Assembly: GCA_949710005.1 (NCBI GenBank)
Contig: OX453283.1
Span: 19,273,004-19,337,003 of the forward strand
DNA length: 64,000 nt
Source of the DNA: Ricordea florida
Lineage: Eukaryota > Cnidaria > Anthozoa > Corallimorpharia > Ricordeidae
Reading direction: 5' to 3'
The first letter of the stretch is position 1, and each line of letters starts with the position of its first letter. The notes under the pieces were generated by a model that was not told where the DNA came from, made no database searches, and saw only the letters and a program-made list of their open reading frames with translations. Made by a program: the position numbers and the translations under genes. Shown one piece after another: positions 39,761 through 53,196 of the stretch.

Positions 39761-40440
39761 TTGGCTGAAAATAAAGTGACAATATTGATACTCTGGTAAA
39801 TCTGATACTTTTTTTTGGCAGTGTGTCTTCTCCATTAATTTGGAATAAATGAGCACAACAAAGTTTTTGCAAGAACTAACAAAATTTTACAAATGTAGGG
39901 AATGCAATTTGTGGTCCTTGGAAAATTTACAAATGCTTGTTTGTTCCAAATTTAGTAATTTTTTTTTGGCTAACAATAGATATACAATTGTGTGATGCTT
40001 GATATAGGGTAAGGGTAAGAGTAAGGTTTTTAGACCTTGCCCAAAGATTTCAGGACTAACCCTAGGATTTCTATACCTGACTGCATGTGAGAAGTTTTGT
40101 AATGTATTGAAGATATAATGTATAATCAACCTCATAATTGTTTCTTGGAAACCTGTTAATATTATAGCCTCAAAGATGTGTGTACATGTACTTGGCACAA
40201 AACTGAGAATTCATTTTGACTTTTCTCTAGTGTGGCATGAAAATGTTTCTTCTCACCTACTTTACAGTGCTGACAACATTCTAGTGAACTTCTTAAAACA
40301 TCCAAGTCAATAATTCTACTTCCATGCGGAATGCAATTTTCCTTCTTTGTTTGTTTCTGATAAAAATTCAAAACTTATAGGTTTTAATGGTAATTATATT
40401 ATTGTTAGGTTGTAACTGTAACAAAACATTTGGTGGGATT

Positions 40441-43300
40441 TTAAAATGAAATGTCAAAATGTCCAGGTATAATCATGTTGACAAGATAATTATCATCTAC
40501 CTGTGGTATAATACAAAATTTCAAATTGAGAACTATTTCAGAGCCAAGAAAGTCTTGAGAAAGCGCTTGTCTTAATACTCTTAGGTGCCACTTATAGTGA
40601 AAACAAGATTTAAACCACACCTGACTTAAACGGGTTTCTGTTTTCTTTGGTGGGGACCAATCTTCAACCATTCCTTGAAACTCGAATTTCCTCTTTGCCC
40701 TCCACTCCTGTATCCCACAGGTCCTGTTGTCCGTGTTACCACTTCGAGTGGGTTTCTTTCGGGAGAAGCGACCCTTTTCATCAAGTAATGGTGGTTGTAT
40801 TTCGGGTACCAGTTGTGCCGTTGCAGACACTTCATGTTCTCTTTCTCCATTTGCTTTCCCTCAGTTCCCACTGCCTTGACTCAAGCCTCAAAATATCTGT
40901 GGGAGCATCCCCGTTGTTTGATTTTCTCATTACAATAGCCATAGCCATGTCCTTATTTTTTTTCTACACCTTGCCCAGTAAAGAGTTTGATTGTATAATA
41001 ATTTTCCAGGAACTTGAGAATGTGATAAACCATTGCATGCATGTATGGTGTCACATTTGCCCTTTTGTACCCCGGTCTTTTATCTCGCAGTGAAACAAAC
41101 AAATTTATCCATTCCTTTGCTTTGCTTAAGTACTCGTCTCTCACTTCTTTGGAAGGTTCAGTGCAAGTTACAGTGCACAGGTTTTTAACAACTTCAACAG
41201 TGTCAGCTTGGATGACACCATTGCGTTTTGCTGGGAGTTCCCTCCACAATTTCTTTTTGTCTGAACCCAGAAGACTTGTAAATTCATACTGGCCAGACCC
41301 TTTCTCATCAGCATTTGTCTTCTCCCATATGTCAAATGAGATACCACATGAGCAAATGGTAACCTGTAAATTTGTGAAATAGGTATCTTCTTGCTGGCCT
41401 TTTTCTTATTTGCTATTTTCCTTTGGGTCCCACTGTAAAACATCCCGTATCAAATTTTCAATTAACACATCAAGAATCCTGAGTAAAAGGTGTTTCTCCT
41501 CAGGTTCCTGGAGGTTCCTAATTTTCTTTCTAAAATCAATTCCAAACAAAATCCAGATGTCCCATTCAAAGTCCCATAAAAGTGCAAACAACCACACAAA
41601 ATTTCTCTTGATGGCGTCAGCGCATCTCCCCAAAATCGGGGGTCTTTTATTTTGAACTGTCAATCACTTCATGCGTGTTCCATAACTTCCGGTTCGCTCT
41701 TACGTGTAACATTTCTGGTTTGGTCTTCACAAAGCTTCTTTAAGTAAGTTAATAAAAAAGGAACAGAAAATAATCCTTAACAAAAGGTACAATTCATCAA
41801 GAATAACATGATGTAGTTCAATCGTAAGTAGTGCCATGTGTTCACAACAATACGTTTCCTTTCCTTCTTTGCCATCTCGGAAATCTCATTGATAGTCCTC
41901 TGCGGAGTTGAGGATTTGTAATGATCCAAAGGAAAAGTGGTCTTCCACCTGTTATCTTTGTGTACTTTACACAAAACTCATGCATAATATGATGTGGCAG
42001 CCTTAAGTCCCATCATAAGTAAAATAAATTTGTAATCACCACCCAGAAAAAACTCTAAATTGACATCCCTACTATTAACCTCAATTTTCTTTTCACTAAT
42101 TAGCTTGTTGATTTCTTTGAAGACATTTGCAAATGATTCCTGTAATGTGTTATAATTTTTTTTTGCCCTTGACAACAGCTATAGTATGGTTGCCTTTGGC
42201 TGCCATAACATCATCTCCCAGGTCAAGAAGTGCAAAGGTCATTATTGTAAAGCTGGAATTGCAAGTCTTTCTTGCCCCATCCCCAGAAATTTTAATTCTT
42301 ATTGTGTTTTTATAACCATCTGGATGACTTGCCTAGTAATCTTTTAGTGGTGCTTTTAGGAGAGCACTCAATAAAACCTGTGCTCCCTCTGCCGTACCAC
42401 GGATACGTGTAATGTGGCAGATGTTGTTTAGTTGATCTTTTTTTTTATTTTATTTTATTTCAATATTTTAACAGGAACATCTATCTCGCCTCTGCTTGGC
42501 AAGATAAGATTTTGGCAAGCCATCCATGGTCATTGTTAGCTCATGATAAAAAGAGTCCCCAATGCAAAATTTGTCAAGAAGGAAAAGAACTTTCTCAACA
42601 TTTGACTTCTCCTGTAAAGAAAGAGATTTAAACCCGGATACACGGATGCGTGTAATGTGGCAGATGTTGTTTAGTTGATCTTTTTTTTAATTTTATTTCA
42701 ATATTTTAACAGGAACATCGATCTCGCCTCTGCTTGGCAAGATAAGATTTTGGCAAGCCATCCATGGTCATTGTTAGCTCATGATAAAAAGAGTCCCCAA
42801 TGCAAAATTTGTCAAGAAGGAAAAGAACTTTCTCAACATTTGACTTCTCCTGTAAAGAAAGAGATTTAAACCCACTGGTTTGCCCTGCGTCATGGCCAGA
42901 TGGCACTTCTGAGGCTACGTTATGTATTCTACTTGACTTTGTTTCCCTGACTGTGAGGCTTCTTAATTCCAGTCCAAAGGATGTGGCAAACCAGAGGGCT
43001 GACTGTGCCCTTGCCAAAAAGGATTTTAAAGTTCTGGATTTCTTTGAAAGTTCAGAAATATCTTTGCCTTTGTAAGGAAAGTTTTCAAGTGAGCTTATGT
43101 AATGTGAGAGGTCTTTATTGACTGTTTGTAAATTGTCAATTCCTTTATCTTTTTCTTGAATTGTCACCTGCATTTTTTGGTAAAGTTTTTCTAGTTCTGT
43201 CTCCAAATCACAATGGCTTTTTCTCCACTCCTGAAGTTCATCTTTGATAAGCTCATTCTCCTTTCTTAGTTCCATCAAGTCTGTTGTCTGCCTTTCATTG
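40441..43300 (-). pseudogene. Multi-exon gene of a large cnidarian multicopy family, unknown function
   Basis: Minus-strand exons in order: 42706-43278 (coiled coil then a block with SLQEKSNVEKVLFLLDKFCIGDSFYHELTM), pieces near 42180-42400 (SGDGARKTCNSSFTIMTFALLDLGDDVMAAKGNHTIAVV), 41978-42175 (NLEFFLGGDYKFIL), 41406-41974 (WCKVHKDNRWKTTF), 40953-41443 (PYMHAMVYHI and KLFTGQGVEKK) and perhaps 40441-40830. I remember these blocks as one widespread coral and hydrozoan family of transposon-like abundance, without assigned activity. Stops (for example near 42340 and 41975) suggest decay. Exon borders are approximate. Confidence 0.5.
42398..42873. repeat. 235-bp tandem duplication across an exon border
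   Basis: 42398-42635 and 42641-42873 are nearly identical, starting CACGGAT and ending TTTAAACCC; they differ in a few bases and in the length of the T run. The segment includes an intron end (poly-pyrimidine and splice-like site) and the beginning of an exon of the minus-strand gene. Confidence 0.85.
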
Positions 43301-44639
43301 ATGTGAAACGTCTGACTTTTTGCTCAGATCCTGGCTATGCCTTCCACCCTTTGTCTTCTTGTACTCTTATGGGATCCTCACTAATGCCAAAGGAATTTCC
43401 AGGGATTGAGAATTTCAGCAAATCAGTATGTGTATATTTGTGATTTTTCAACTGTCCCAGATGTGGATGGGCACTCATCCACTGAAGATGGGCTTGGATC
43501 ATCAATTTCCTTTCTTGCTTTGCTGAGAAATTTATGCCGGGCCTTTAAAAGAGGGTAGGGAATGTCTACAGTGAAGAAGGGAATATTCCTAGTTACCGCT
43601 CTGGGAGCATATGCTAATGAGGGACTTTAAATTGATAATTTCCATTTCTAACATGATTCAAACGGGCAATGTCAGACATTGTGCTTCAAACCATACGATA
43701 CAAAGAGAATGAATAGAAGTCTTTAATAAACATAGCATTAAATACGCAACATTTCCTTGCTGTAACAGAAATTTACCCACGATATTTCTGTACACGTCGG
43801 CTCCCGATATTTTGTGTTTATTTGCATCAGAAACTGCGATTGTGTTTGGTCAGCAGCTACTGTTTTTAGGGTAGCTTTGTAACCATGTTGTTTTGAAAAT
43901 GGCGGACAATCGAAGGCAATCTTTCTCACAAAGAAGCAGAAATCGATCTACATTTTAGCCATGTTTGTTGCAATTGCAGAGGCAGAGAGTAGTGCCAATA
44001 AATATTGGCTTTCTTGGGGCAAGAAGTGACAAACCTCAACCAAAGATTTTAGCTTCAAAAAGCCTTGAAAATGGAAGTAGTGTCTCAACTTAAGCGATCT
44101 AGAGTTTGGGAAGCTTAAGATCTCCTCCATGAGCGTCTGTAACTTTGAGTCAAACAAACGCATTTTGGTGTAATTGAAGACAAACATATGGCGGAAAAGC
44201 CCATCTTGGTTGATGTTAAAGTAACGCTCCGACTAAGGACGATAGCAGAAACAATAGGCCTGCGGCAACAGAAACCGTTGCTGCCTGGCGCAAAGAAAAG
44301 TGATAATTCAATTAATTTAAGCTTCTTCATTGGATAAATCGCTATTAGCACGAAATTCAAACATTTATTCGTAAAGTTAAAGAACCAAAAGCTTGATTCA
44401 AAGAGTAAAAACATACGTTATGTCTTTATTGCATAAAAACCTTTACGTAGGTGAAGTATAAAAAAAATCGTATGTGGGGAACACCGATTTCTGAGCTTAA
44501 CCTGGACAAACAATGGTGATTAAACCTTGCTTTCATCAAAACATGACGTATTTGTAAATTATTGACTTCTTCAATTACTCAACAACTTGAAACAGAAATG
44601 ATAATGTACACTAAAAATGAGGCCAAGTACAATGTCCGC
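43301..44639. other. No recognisable gene
   Basis: Minus-strand frames at 43948-44187 and 44115-44414 are open but match no family I know. Confidence 0.4.
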
Positions 44640-45587
44640 TCACTCAGAAAAAGCCTCGCCTACGATGTCCGCCGGGTCCCAAAAGTAATCTCCTCTAATT
44701 TCCTGTGAATATATCTCGATGTCCCCATTTCTAAGTCGCGGAAAGGTTTTGTTGAGAAAAAGAATCTCCCTTGATTCTAGGCTGATCCCATTAAAGCAAA
44801 TATCCATACGAGCACAGACATGCGATAGCCAGAACTCCGACTTGCGAGTTGTACGAAATGTTTACACTTTCCAGGCTTTGCAAGGAGTCTTTTGCGCGGA
44901 AGATGGCATCCTCGGAGATATTCTCACATCTTCCGATCTGCAGAACCCTGAGATGTTTTGCAGCCGTCGTAAGCAAAAAAAAATTCTGATGAGATTGTTG
45001 TTCCACTCAAATTTAGGCTGCGAATACAAACAAACATCTGCAGAGGTAGTTTCTGGTAAAAGTTCTCTGTGTCGGTAATGTCTAGTTCATGTGCCTTTGA
45101 CATGATTAGCTTTCTACAGCTTCCTCTAAACACCAATATCCACCACGAGTAGCACATGCCTGCGACAGCAACAACATCTTCGGGTTCCAGAAACTGAAAA
45201 ACCAACTGCCAGAAGAAACTGTCCACAAAGTTCATTGCTACAACCTTCAGTGATTTTTCCTATCCAAATAAAGATGTTCGCCAAGCGAATATGCACAATA
45301 CGATACAAACACAGCAGCAATCAGAAATGAGAGAAGGCAGAAATCTATTGTTATTCGACTTTTTTGTCACATTCTTATTTCTTTACCTCAAGCCTACTGC
45401 ACTTCGCTTCCATTTCCAACCTTGACTGACAATATATGCAAATCTTCCTCTTGCAGTCTTTGCATCTTTGGTCTGGAACAAACATTGAATATTCCTTAGG
45501 AGTGCAGAGTCGCAGCTTCTTTGAATCGACCTCGCCATGCTTCCACTCGTCGTGGCGTGAACAACAACACGAAGCCGAAAACGGCAT
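44640..45587 (-). pseudogene. Two-exon F-box/leucine-rich repeat gene with frameshifts
   Basis: Exon 1 is 45387-45587 (67 codons, ATG 45587) with a Cys-rich box RCKDCKRKICIYC, ending at a GTAAAG donor. Exon 2 begins after a TTTGGATAG acceptor (45259), in phase. It holds an F-box (FQFLEPEDVVAVAGMCYSWW) and leucine-rich repeat pieces (LRVLQIGRCENISEDAIF, LESVNISYN), and a tail ending FSE at stop 44640-44642. Two frameshifts break it: one at an A9 run (44971-44979), the other near 44815. Pure homopolymer slips can be sequencing errors, so the host gene might be intact. Confidence 0.6.
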
Positions 45588-46178
45588 GGAGAAACACTCG
45601 AATATTGCACAGAAAAGAACTATATACAACTATATACAACTGAGATGTGATATTTACAGATATTTGTACGTTTTAGACTGAATAAAGGCAAAAAAAAAAC
45701 CGGTCAATCTGCGCTCATGAAATGGCTTTCACTCTTTGTGAAATATGACACTTCCGTGATCTGAACCTTCGTGGGCAGAAATCGTCGTGTTCCCCACATA
45801 TGAATTTAGTACGAAATTGCAAGACAATAGGTCAGGGCCTATTTTTCCTATTTTCGGCATTTCCGACGGCAAAATCGAGCTAAATCAGGGAGAAATCGCT
45901 TTTTTAAAGGTTTTCGCCAATCAGAATGCTGCATTTTAATTAGTTAAGGCAATTATCTGTGGTTGGGTAAAAGGATTCCATGCATTCCGTTGCCGTTGCT
46001 GCTATCGTTCTCAGCTGGAGCGTTACTTAATGACAGAACTTAGTGTTGTAGCCAGCTAACGGGTGTAACAGGACTTGAGCATGTGGTCATTTTGTGCAAT
46101 TTCAGACCTTGGGAGGTGGGCAATATCTTATTTTGCTTGTTGTACATTCAAATTTTCTTTTCTTGTCCCTTTAGGCCT
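45588..46178. other. No recognisable gene
   Basis: Intergenic sequence between the F-box gene and the Helitron helicase; nothing coding recognised. Confidence 0.4.
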
Positions 46179-47800
46179 TTATAGATTTGCCATTTTTAAA
46201 GTCCGCAAATGCAACAGTGCGCATGCTTGCTCGCCCTGTTGTCCTCCATTTCTGGCCATGGCTGTGCTTTTCAGATTTACTCCATTTATACCATTTGTAT
46301 GAAATGTTACTGGAAAAATGGGCACACAATTTGGCATATTTTCACAAAAGCTTGAACCCATGTAATTATCCTTATCAAACTGTACAATACCAGCAGATAG
46401 TTGCATGGGTGGCCTTTGATTCTGTGCAAAGATTATGTGCTTTACAGTCCCCATTGTTCCATTACAAAGTCCTGCGCTAGTGCAAAGGTTCCTCATTAAA
46501 GCAACTCTAACAGTTTTGGTTAAATATACAGTTAGTTCTAAGCCACCCCTATCTTTTTCACTAAGATGCTTTGCTTTAGGGTTGGGGTGATATGCATTCA
46601 TCTGTACAATGGGCTCTTGAAGTTGCTTTAGTCTAGTGAAGTTATCTGTTGCAATGTTTTCATTTCCAAATGACAATTTTACAGCAGAGGTTTCTAAATA
46701 TGTGATGTTGATATTTGGAGGTGTTCTTGACAAAAGCAAATTCGGGTCTTCAAGACTTGAATTTCCATCTCTTGCCCTTGTTGGAAGATCTCTAAACTGT
46801 TGTTGTGCAATGTCTGTACCTTTTGCTTCTACATTCTCTTCAAGCTTACCAGGTCAGCTAGAATCATCCACTCTTCCCTTTTGCTTGTAGAAGTTTCTGT
46901 GAAGTCATTTTTTTTTTCAATGATTTCATTGACATATTCTTAAATTGAATTTATTTACTGAAGCCAATTTGAAACAAATTGTTTTGCATTTGGAGTCTTT
47001 AAGAAACAATGCCAGTTATCAATGTAAACAAAATCAGATCCTTCTTTGTCACCCCATTCAAGTGAATGCTGCCAAGATTCATATCTTAGTAATAAGTATC
47101 TACAGATCAAACCATAAGAATGCCCTTTGGGACTTGAAGAATAATTTGGATAAGCCTTGATCATAACAGAAGCTATTTTTTATTCCTGTTTTAGTTTGAA
47201 AGTAATTGGAGGCAAACTCATTAACACTGCATTTGGAAATTCCCAGGAAATCTGCTTGTAATATAGCCGTGCCTTCATAAAAGTCAAGCAGAGAAGGTCC
47301 AGTGTTTAAACTGCCATCTGCTGTCAATTTTATCTTGTGAGAGCCATCAAGGGATGTGGTTCTCACTTTTAAAGAAGAACTTACAAGTTTGATTTGATTG
47401 AAGTATGTGATGGATCACTTCTTGAATACTCCTATCTCTTTGCCCAACAGCTCTCATAATTAAATTTCTCAAAGCACTCTTACTATCATTTTGATTAGAG
47501 GATTCACAAAGTACGGATGTAAAAGCCTCTCTTGCAACAGATGATATTTTCTCAGCTTTAGATGCATATTTGGCAATGTATTCTAGACAAGAATGGTAGT
47601 CTGTAATCACTTGAATATCACAATTTGCTCACTATCCTTGCAGCTGAAGTCTCTGGTGATTATTAAGACGATCATCGTTACGTCATCATTACTCACCACA
47701 TGCTGTTTCCTTGTCAAGAGCAACTGCATTGTTTGAAATGGGGATGTGTTTATCACCAACAATGTCAGGGGTTTGTTGTAAAACCACACTGTCCTCATTT
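46179..47800 (-). mobile_element. Decayed Helitron (PIF1-type helicase and Rep-helicase pieces)
   Basis: Minus-strand pieces: 46179-46739 has the C-terminal PIF1 helicase pattern (VALMRNLCTSAGLCNGTMGTVKHIIF and IVQFDKDNYMGSSF). Further upstream, 46955-47366 and 47347-47610 have pieces of the Helitron protein (YHSCLEYIAKYASKAEK, MRAVGQRDRSIQEV, SYGLICRYLLLRYESWQ). Stops and shifts break it, and the Walker A region was not seen. An associated N-terminal part may continue to 48230. Confidence 0.7.
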
Positions 47801-47972
47801 GTCTGAAACTGCAACATTTAATTGGTGGGTTTTGTCAACTTGGAACAGATTAATCAATTTCAGTGTCTGGGAAGTTAGCTGGTGTGTTTTGAGAAGGTGG
47901 TAAAAATGCAAACTTTAAATCCTCTTGCATTCCATTCTCTGTTGTCGGATATGAATTTCAGTGTTACTTCTG

Positions 47973-48558
47973 CTATTCTCTGTCAGGCTCATTGTCTGAA
48001 ATATAGTCTGAAAGATTCAGTTTTCTTGACGCAAGCACATTAGAATGCTTTTTTTTTTGCATTTTGCTTTCATGCCCATTGATTTTTGTTGCACCTGACA
48101 AAGATGTGGATTCACTGATTCTAGAATTACAACTGCTGTCACTTTGACTGTGTATATTGTCATTTGGCACATTAGATTGTTGCCTTTGCATTCTTCGCTT
48201 TTTACATGTATTACTGTGCTTGAGCACATGACATAGATATAGAATGACCGATTTTAGTCACAACTGCTCTCACTGTTACTGTGCCCAACTGTTGCACCTG
48301 ACAAAGATGTGGATTCACTGATTCTAGATTCACCTCTGCTCTCACTTTTACCGTTATGGCTTTTGCAGCAGATAAATATGCAGATTCACTGATTTTAGTC
48401 TCATTATTCAAACTGCCATTTGCACATGCTGTCAGTACGTGGTCTGTGCAATCATTTCTTTGAGATTGTATTGGCATTTCCCACAGCTCATAAATTGTGA
48501 AAAACCACCCTTCTTTGTAAACTTGTTGTAATGATTGAAGGTTTGAAAACTCTTGCAA
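47973..48558 (-). other. Ser-rich repetitive coding-like region upstream of the helicase
   Basis: A block of about 40 bp around GTTGCACCTGACAAAGATG occurs at 48090 and again at 48291, with a weaker third piece near 48370. The minus-strand translation is Ser/Asn-rich (SESTSLSG). It probably belongs to the Helitron protein's N-terminal region. Confidence 0.4.
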
Positions 48559-48833
48559 ATCTATTGAAAGATTGTTTACATGTGTTATGATCTTTAACAG
48601 AACAAGTAAAGTGGTTGTTAGTCAGTAACATTATTTAATGAGGGTAGGAACACTTTACAGTCATTGACTGATAAACTCGTGGCCCTCCCTTAAACAATTA
48701 AAATGTAAATCACAATGATTTTAAAAATATTTAACTATGAACAATAATAAGTATGAAACTGGTAAAATTTCTAACATCAATAAAATGGGGTAAAAATCTA
48801 GTTGATGCATGCGATACAAAGAGTTAGAGGACA

Positions 48834-49260
48834 TTAAGAAATTGTGAAATGTTCAACATTTGCATACCCGTTCTTTATAAGCTTGATGCATTTCTCCTTA
48901 AAAACATTAATGCTATCACAGAATCTTATGTTAGGAGGTAGGGAATTCCATAGTGAGGTTGATGTAGAAGCAAATGGTTTTCCTCCTTCTGTCGCTCTGT
49001 TGCTCTTAGGGCATCGTAGCGTGATGTGACTATAACGTGAGGATCTTACTGATATGTCACTCACACGTATCAACTTACTAGATTTGTATTCTTGGTATTG
49101 ACCATGTAGACATTTAAAGACATTTAACATATCGTTGTGACATTGCACTTCACCTCTTAGTTTGTACTGAGCTCCACTGATTTCAATCTCCTCAAGCACA
49201 TTTATGTCTTCAATATATGCAGAGGGGAATTCAGTGAAAAGGAAATATGAGTTTAATACA
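48834..49260 (-). mobile_element. Non-LTR retrotransposon C-terminal fragment
   Basis: The open frame 48834-49199 reads like the tail of a LINE reverse transcriptase: MLNVFKCLHGQ, RSSRYSHITLRCPKSN, SLWNSLPPNIRFCDSINVFKEK. Only this end remains. Confidence 0.75.
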
Positions 49261-49769
49261 TTCCTTAAAACAGACTCAATAGTTTAAGTATACAATTGGT
49301 GCTATTTAACCTTCCTGGCTTTGTAAGCATTTCATTAACAATAAGATGCTATATATTGGTATCTAAACCCAACTGGCTTACTCCATATGCTGTAACTACT
49401 GTTAAACCTTTCACTCCTTCCTTGTCTGGACTCAAATATTACCTTGGTACTGAATTAATTAGGCTTACATCACATAATTATGAGGTACTGTTTATTTCAC
49501 CTTAATAACTTTAAAATACTAGAAAAAAAACCCAATTGCACCTAAAAGAAAAGGTGTAGTCACGAGAATGAGCTATTGAATAGTTCAAATCTGTCTACAT
49601 ACAACGTCTACAAAATAAGAAAACTACATGTTTAATTAGCACAATTTGAATTTCCTGCTGCCATGCTGTTGTCCATTCCAGCACTGAATTAAACAAATCT
49701 ACTTCAGAGGCTCAGGAAAACTTCCAAATACAAATTCAAGGTACAAAAAATGTCAGAGAAGTAAAATAA
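49261..49769. other. No recognisable gene
   Basis: AT-rich sequence without coding signal. Confidence 0.4.
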
Positions 49770-49772
49770 TGT

Positions 49773-51400
49773 TTAACTATCAGTGTCTGAACCATTATTT
49801 TCTCCCTCTGGGTGAAGATTTCTATGCCATGCGGCAAAACAATGTCCCTTACAAAGAATGACCTTGCACCTGCAGCAGCCATCTCGGGATTCGTGAGGCT
49901 GATTGCCCTTTTTGTTTGCTTTTTTAAGCCTGAGATTTCGGGCTTTGCAGGCTTCACAGGGCAGCGCTTTCTTATTTCTTTTAACAATTTGATCATATAA
50001 TTTATGTGATCTAGCACATCCACAAGAACAGGTTCTGCTTGTGGACGGCCAGCATGCTTTTGTGAGCGGTGACTTCCGATCAACTCCTGGCTCAATTGCA
50101 AATGAAAATCGAGGTGATTCATGGCTTTTCCACGCTCTCAGAGCAAGGATAAAAGCATTTATTACCCTGGTGTTGAAGAAAAACCAGAAAAGATACTTCC
50201 ACCACTTTACAGACTTTAGGGTGACATTATAATATCTCCGACTCTGATCGTGCATATCGACACCCCCCATGTTCTTGTTGTACAGCGAAACTGCCGGTGG
50301 CCGATTGATCATCACATCAACCCACTGATTTCCCTGCTGCTTCTTTCGTTTGACTTGGTCGACCCCAACTGGATTGCACTGAGTGCTCAAAACTGTCACT
50401 GGTTTTCTGAGGCCTTGTCATGCCAAATTGTACAAACCAACATGCCGCTTCTCGCAAATTTCGACTTGCGTTGCTCTATTAGTTTCACTCCTTTTAGGGA
50501 CACAGGGAAACCCTTTTGATTTGCTCGTACTGTTCCACAGCAATAAATACTATCTCCAAGTAGTTCTTTAAATAGGTGAACGCTGCTGAAAAATTGTCCA
50601 TTAAAGTAAAATAGTTCTTGCCTACAAGGCACCGAGCTAGTAAGAGAGCAACGGCAGCAATTGCTCCCTCGGCTTGACCTGGCTCCGCTGGCTTGGTGGT
50701 CGAATCTTTGCCAACATACACACATAACCATTTCTTAAATCGCAACGACACCAAATCTTTATTGCACGCTTGCAAGGCTTCATCGGCATGTACTGTAAGA
50801 ATCCAATCCTTCCTTTGAATTTTACCATCGCCTGTTCACAATGCGGGTTGTACATCTGTTGGAAGGTTTGTGCGAGAATTTGAATAACAGGCTTTATTCG
50901 GTAGAGTTTGTGTTCTGGATGATTCGGTGCTGGTGGTGTTCTTTGGTCTGAGATGTGAAGATATCGCATTAGTTCAAGAAATCTGTCCAGAGAGAAAACT
51001 TTTGCTATGCTTGTCTGATGGAACCGCTCATCTGAAGACCAATAATGGGAAATCTTTGGCAACTTTATAATTCCCATCAAAATCACAACGCTAAGGAATG
51101 CTTTGATTTCTGCCACAGACGTAAGTAAAAAATCACCTAGCATTTTTTCACGGTCGAGGTCGATTTCAGCCACGTAAATATTGCTGTTGCAATGATTTTG
51201 AACAGCTCCGCTGTAAACAAAAGCAAGAAATAATCTAGAGCAGACAAATTCAGAGGCATTCTTGCAGGGCCAACATGCTCGGTAAACTCAGGTGTTTCTA
51301 TGTGCTTGGGGCTGTCATTCCACTGAATTTCATTGCTTTTCTCCGATGCTTCTTCGTCTTCCATTTCCTCTTCAAGTGACACTTCATCACTGGAATTATG
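49773..51400 (-). mobile_element. piggyBac transposase gene, frameshifted
   Basis: In order on the minus strand: acidic N-terminus (51137-51469), then the N-terminal domain of the transposase after a frameshift (50637-51173: VVILMGIIKLPKISHYW, EQAMVKFKGR), a middle catalytic part (50494-50775, with LMDNFSA), and the end (49773-50399: NKNMGGVDMHDQ, then a Cys/His-rich finger CEACKARN...CCRCKVILCKGHC). All are hallmarks of piggyBac. At least two frame breaks make it inactive. Confidence 0.85.
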
Positions 51401-51719
51401 ATTCTTGGAAATTAGGCTTAGATATATATATCTTGAAAAATGGCCTAAATATGTTTCTGGAAATTCCAAAAAAATCCTCTGAATATCTTGAAAGATTCCC
51501 TAAATATCTTTATTTTTTCTAAATATCTCCATACATTCCAATTTCACTTAAACGGTTATAGAATAAAATGTGTATGAAACTTGTTTTTTTTAGGCATTAG
51601 TCTTGGATTCCTGGCTACACGTGTAGTTGCACAATAACTGAGTGACTGAGTCACTATAAATGGCTAATGGCATCAGCATTTGACTAAGGGTACCACTCTT
51701 TAAAAAAGGCCTTAACAAC

Positions 51720-52225
51720 TTTCACACTGAATACTCTTGCTGCTGTAGATAGTGTTTCACCATTTGGATGGTGGACTTGGTCATACTTTTTCATGGCTTC
51801 TGCAATGTTTTAATCCTTCTTTGAGGTTTGTGACAGTTTTTCTTTCTTCATCTTGTGCATTGTGCTAGATAAATGTACATTTTGTTCTGCTTTAATACAG
51901 AGATTCCTTTGCGACATGCCAGGCAAAACAACCTACTATGCTCTTTAGCAATGAGTGTTTCCCCCTTGAATATATCAACAGTTTTGCTGGCTGAAATGTT
52001 TGGCTCGTTTGTTCAGGTCGCTGACTTGGAACGACGATTCCTTGAGGCTGGATTGTTGGTTATTAATTTTCTCATTCTAGATAAATCACTCTGATCTGGC
52101 TGCCTCAAACAATCCAAGATTGATACCACTACACTTTCTCTTTCTACTTCCTGTGCTTTTTCAGCAGGAGTTGCTTGATCAGGCCGTTCCTGCTGGGTAT
52201 CGCCGTGATCGGCAAAGTCTGCCAT
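51720..52225 (-). pseudogene. Zinc-finger gene fragment of a multicopy family
   Basis: ATG 52225 opens 70 codons. In a shifted frame the minus strand then reads LFCLACRKGISVLKQNVHLSS and a His, a BED-like single zinc finger, then IAEAMKKYDQVHHPNGETL. I recall such finger proteins as very abundant in corals; the function is unknown. Confidence 0.4.
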
Positions 52226-52805
52226 ATTGAATTGACTCCTACAAGACCTACATTTGAATTGTGGGGTATATTATTCAAAGGTAATACCGCTGATAGTTAT
52301 ATTGCAGGCTCTGATAAAATTGTTAAATCTAGGAATAATGCCAGAAAATGAGAAAGAAGTCTTAAATATCCCAGAAAATTTCATTTCTTCTAAGTATCTC
52401 CAAAAATATCCAGATATATGTATCTAAACCTATTGGAAATGTTACTATGGCTATTTTTAGTGCATCACATTCAGAATTTTTAGATTTTTTACCCTCATGC
52501 CTGAAATTGCGATGGTATGCCAGATATCAGTAGTACAGCAGTTGTTTTCAAATGTGCAGGTATTAACCAACTGACATCTGAGCCCAGACCACCCCCTCGA
52601 AATCCCAACAAAATGGCCACTCGAGTGAACTCACACACCATTGTTAAAACATTTCAAGATTTTAATGACTTCTCTTTGTCCTCAAGAATGCATCAGTTTT
52701 GCTTATAAACAATAAGTGTAACTGAATAATGAAGTAAATCTGTTGTGCTCACCTGCAAACCATGGTCAACAAGTGAAGCCCTATGCAGCAAGCCTGCAAT
52801 CATTT

Positions 52806-53196
52806 TCACGACAAGACTGCATTGTAATAAAAAGAGCAAGGATATGTACAACAAAGGAGAAGTTCTCTCTCTTTTTTTCTACAAAGCTTAGCCATGCCAT
52901 TTAACAAAGCAAACAAACCAAACTGTGCATTTTGCCGACAAAAAGAAACACCACACTGTTCACATGCATACAGTGTTTCAAAGCTTCGGCCTTGGCCTTC
53001 GTTGCTCTTTCTCCCAGCCTTTGCACACATGACACAAGCTCTCTTCCAGCCTTCTAATTTTCCCAGAAATTGTCCTTGCAAATTTTCCTTTGTTGTTAAG
53101 GTGGAGACAGCATCTTGCTTCACACCTGAATGCTTTGGTTCTTTTGCTTGTAAGGAAATAGTACCAAAAATCTACCTTGTACTGCCTGTAGAGCAA
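52806..53196 (-). pseudogene. piggyBac-type C-terminal Cys-rich fragment
   Basis: The minus-strand frame reads GWKRACVMCAKAGRK, then YACEQCGVSFCRQN, the Cys pattern of a piggyBac-like C-terminal finger. The catalytic part is not visible next to it. Confidence 0.5.
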
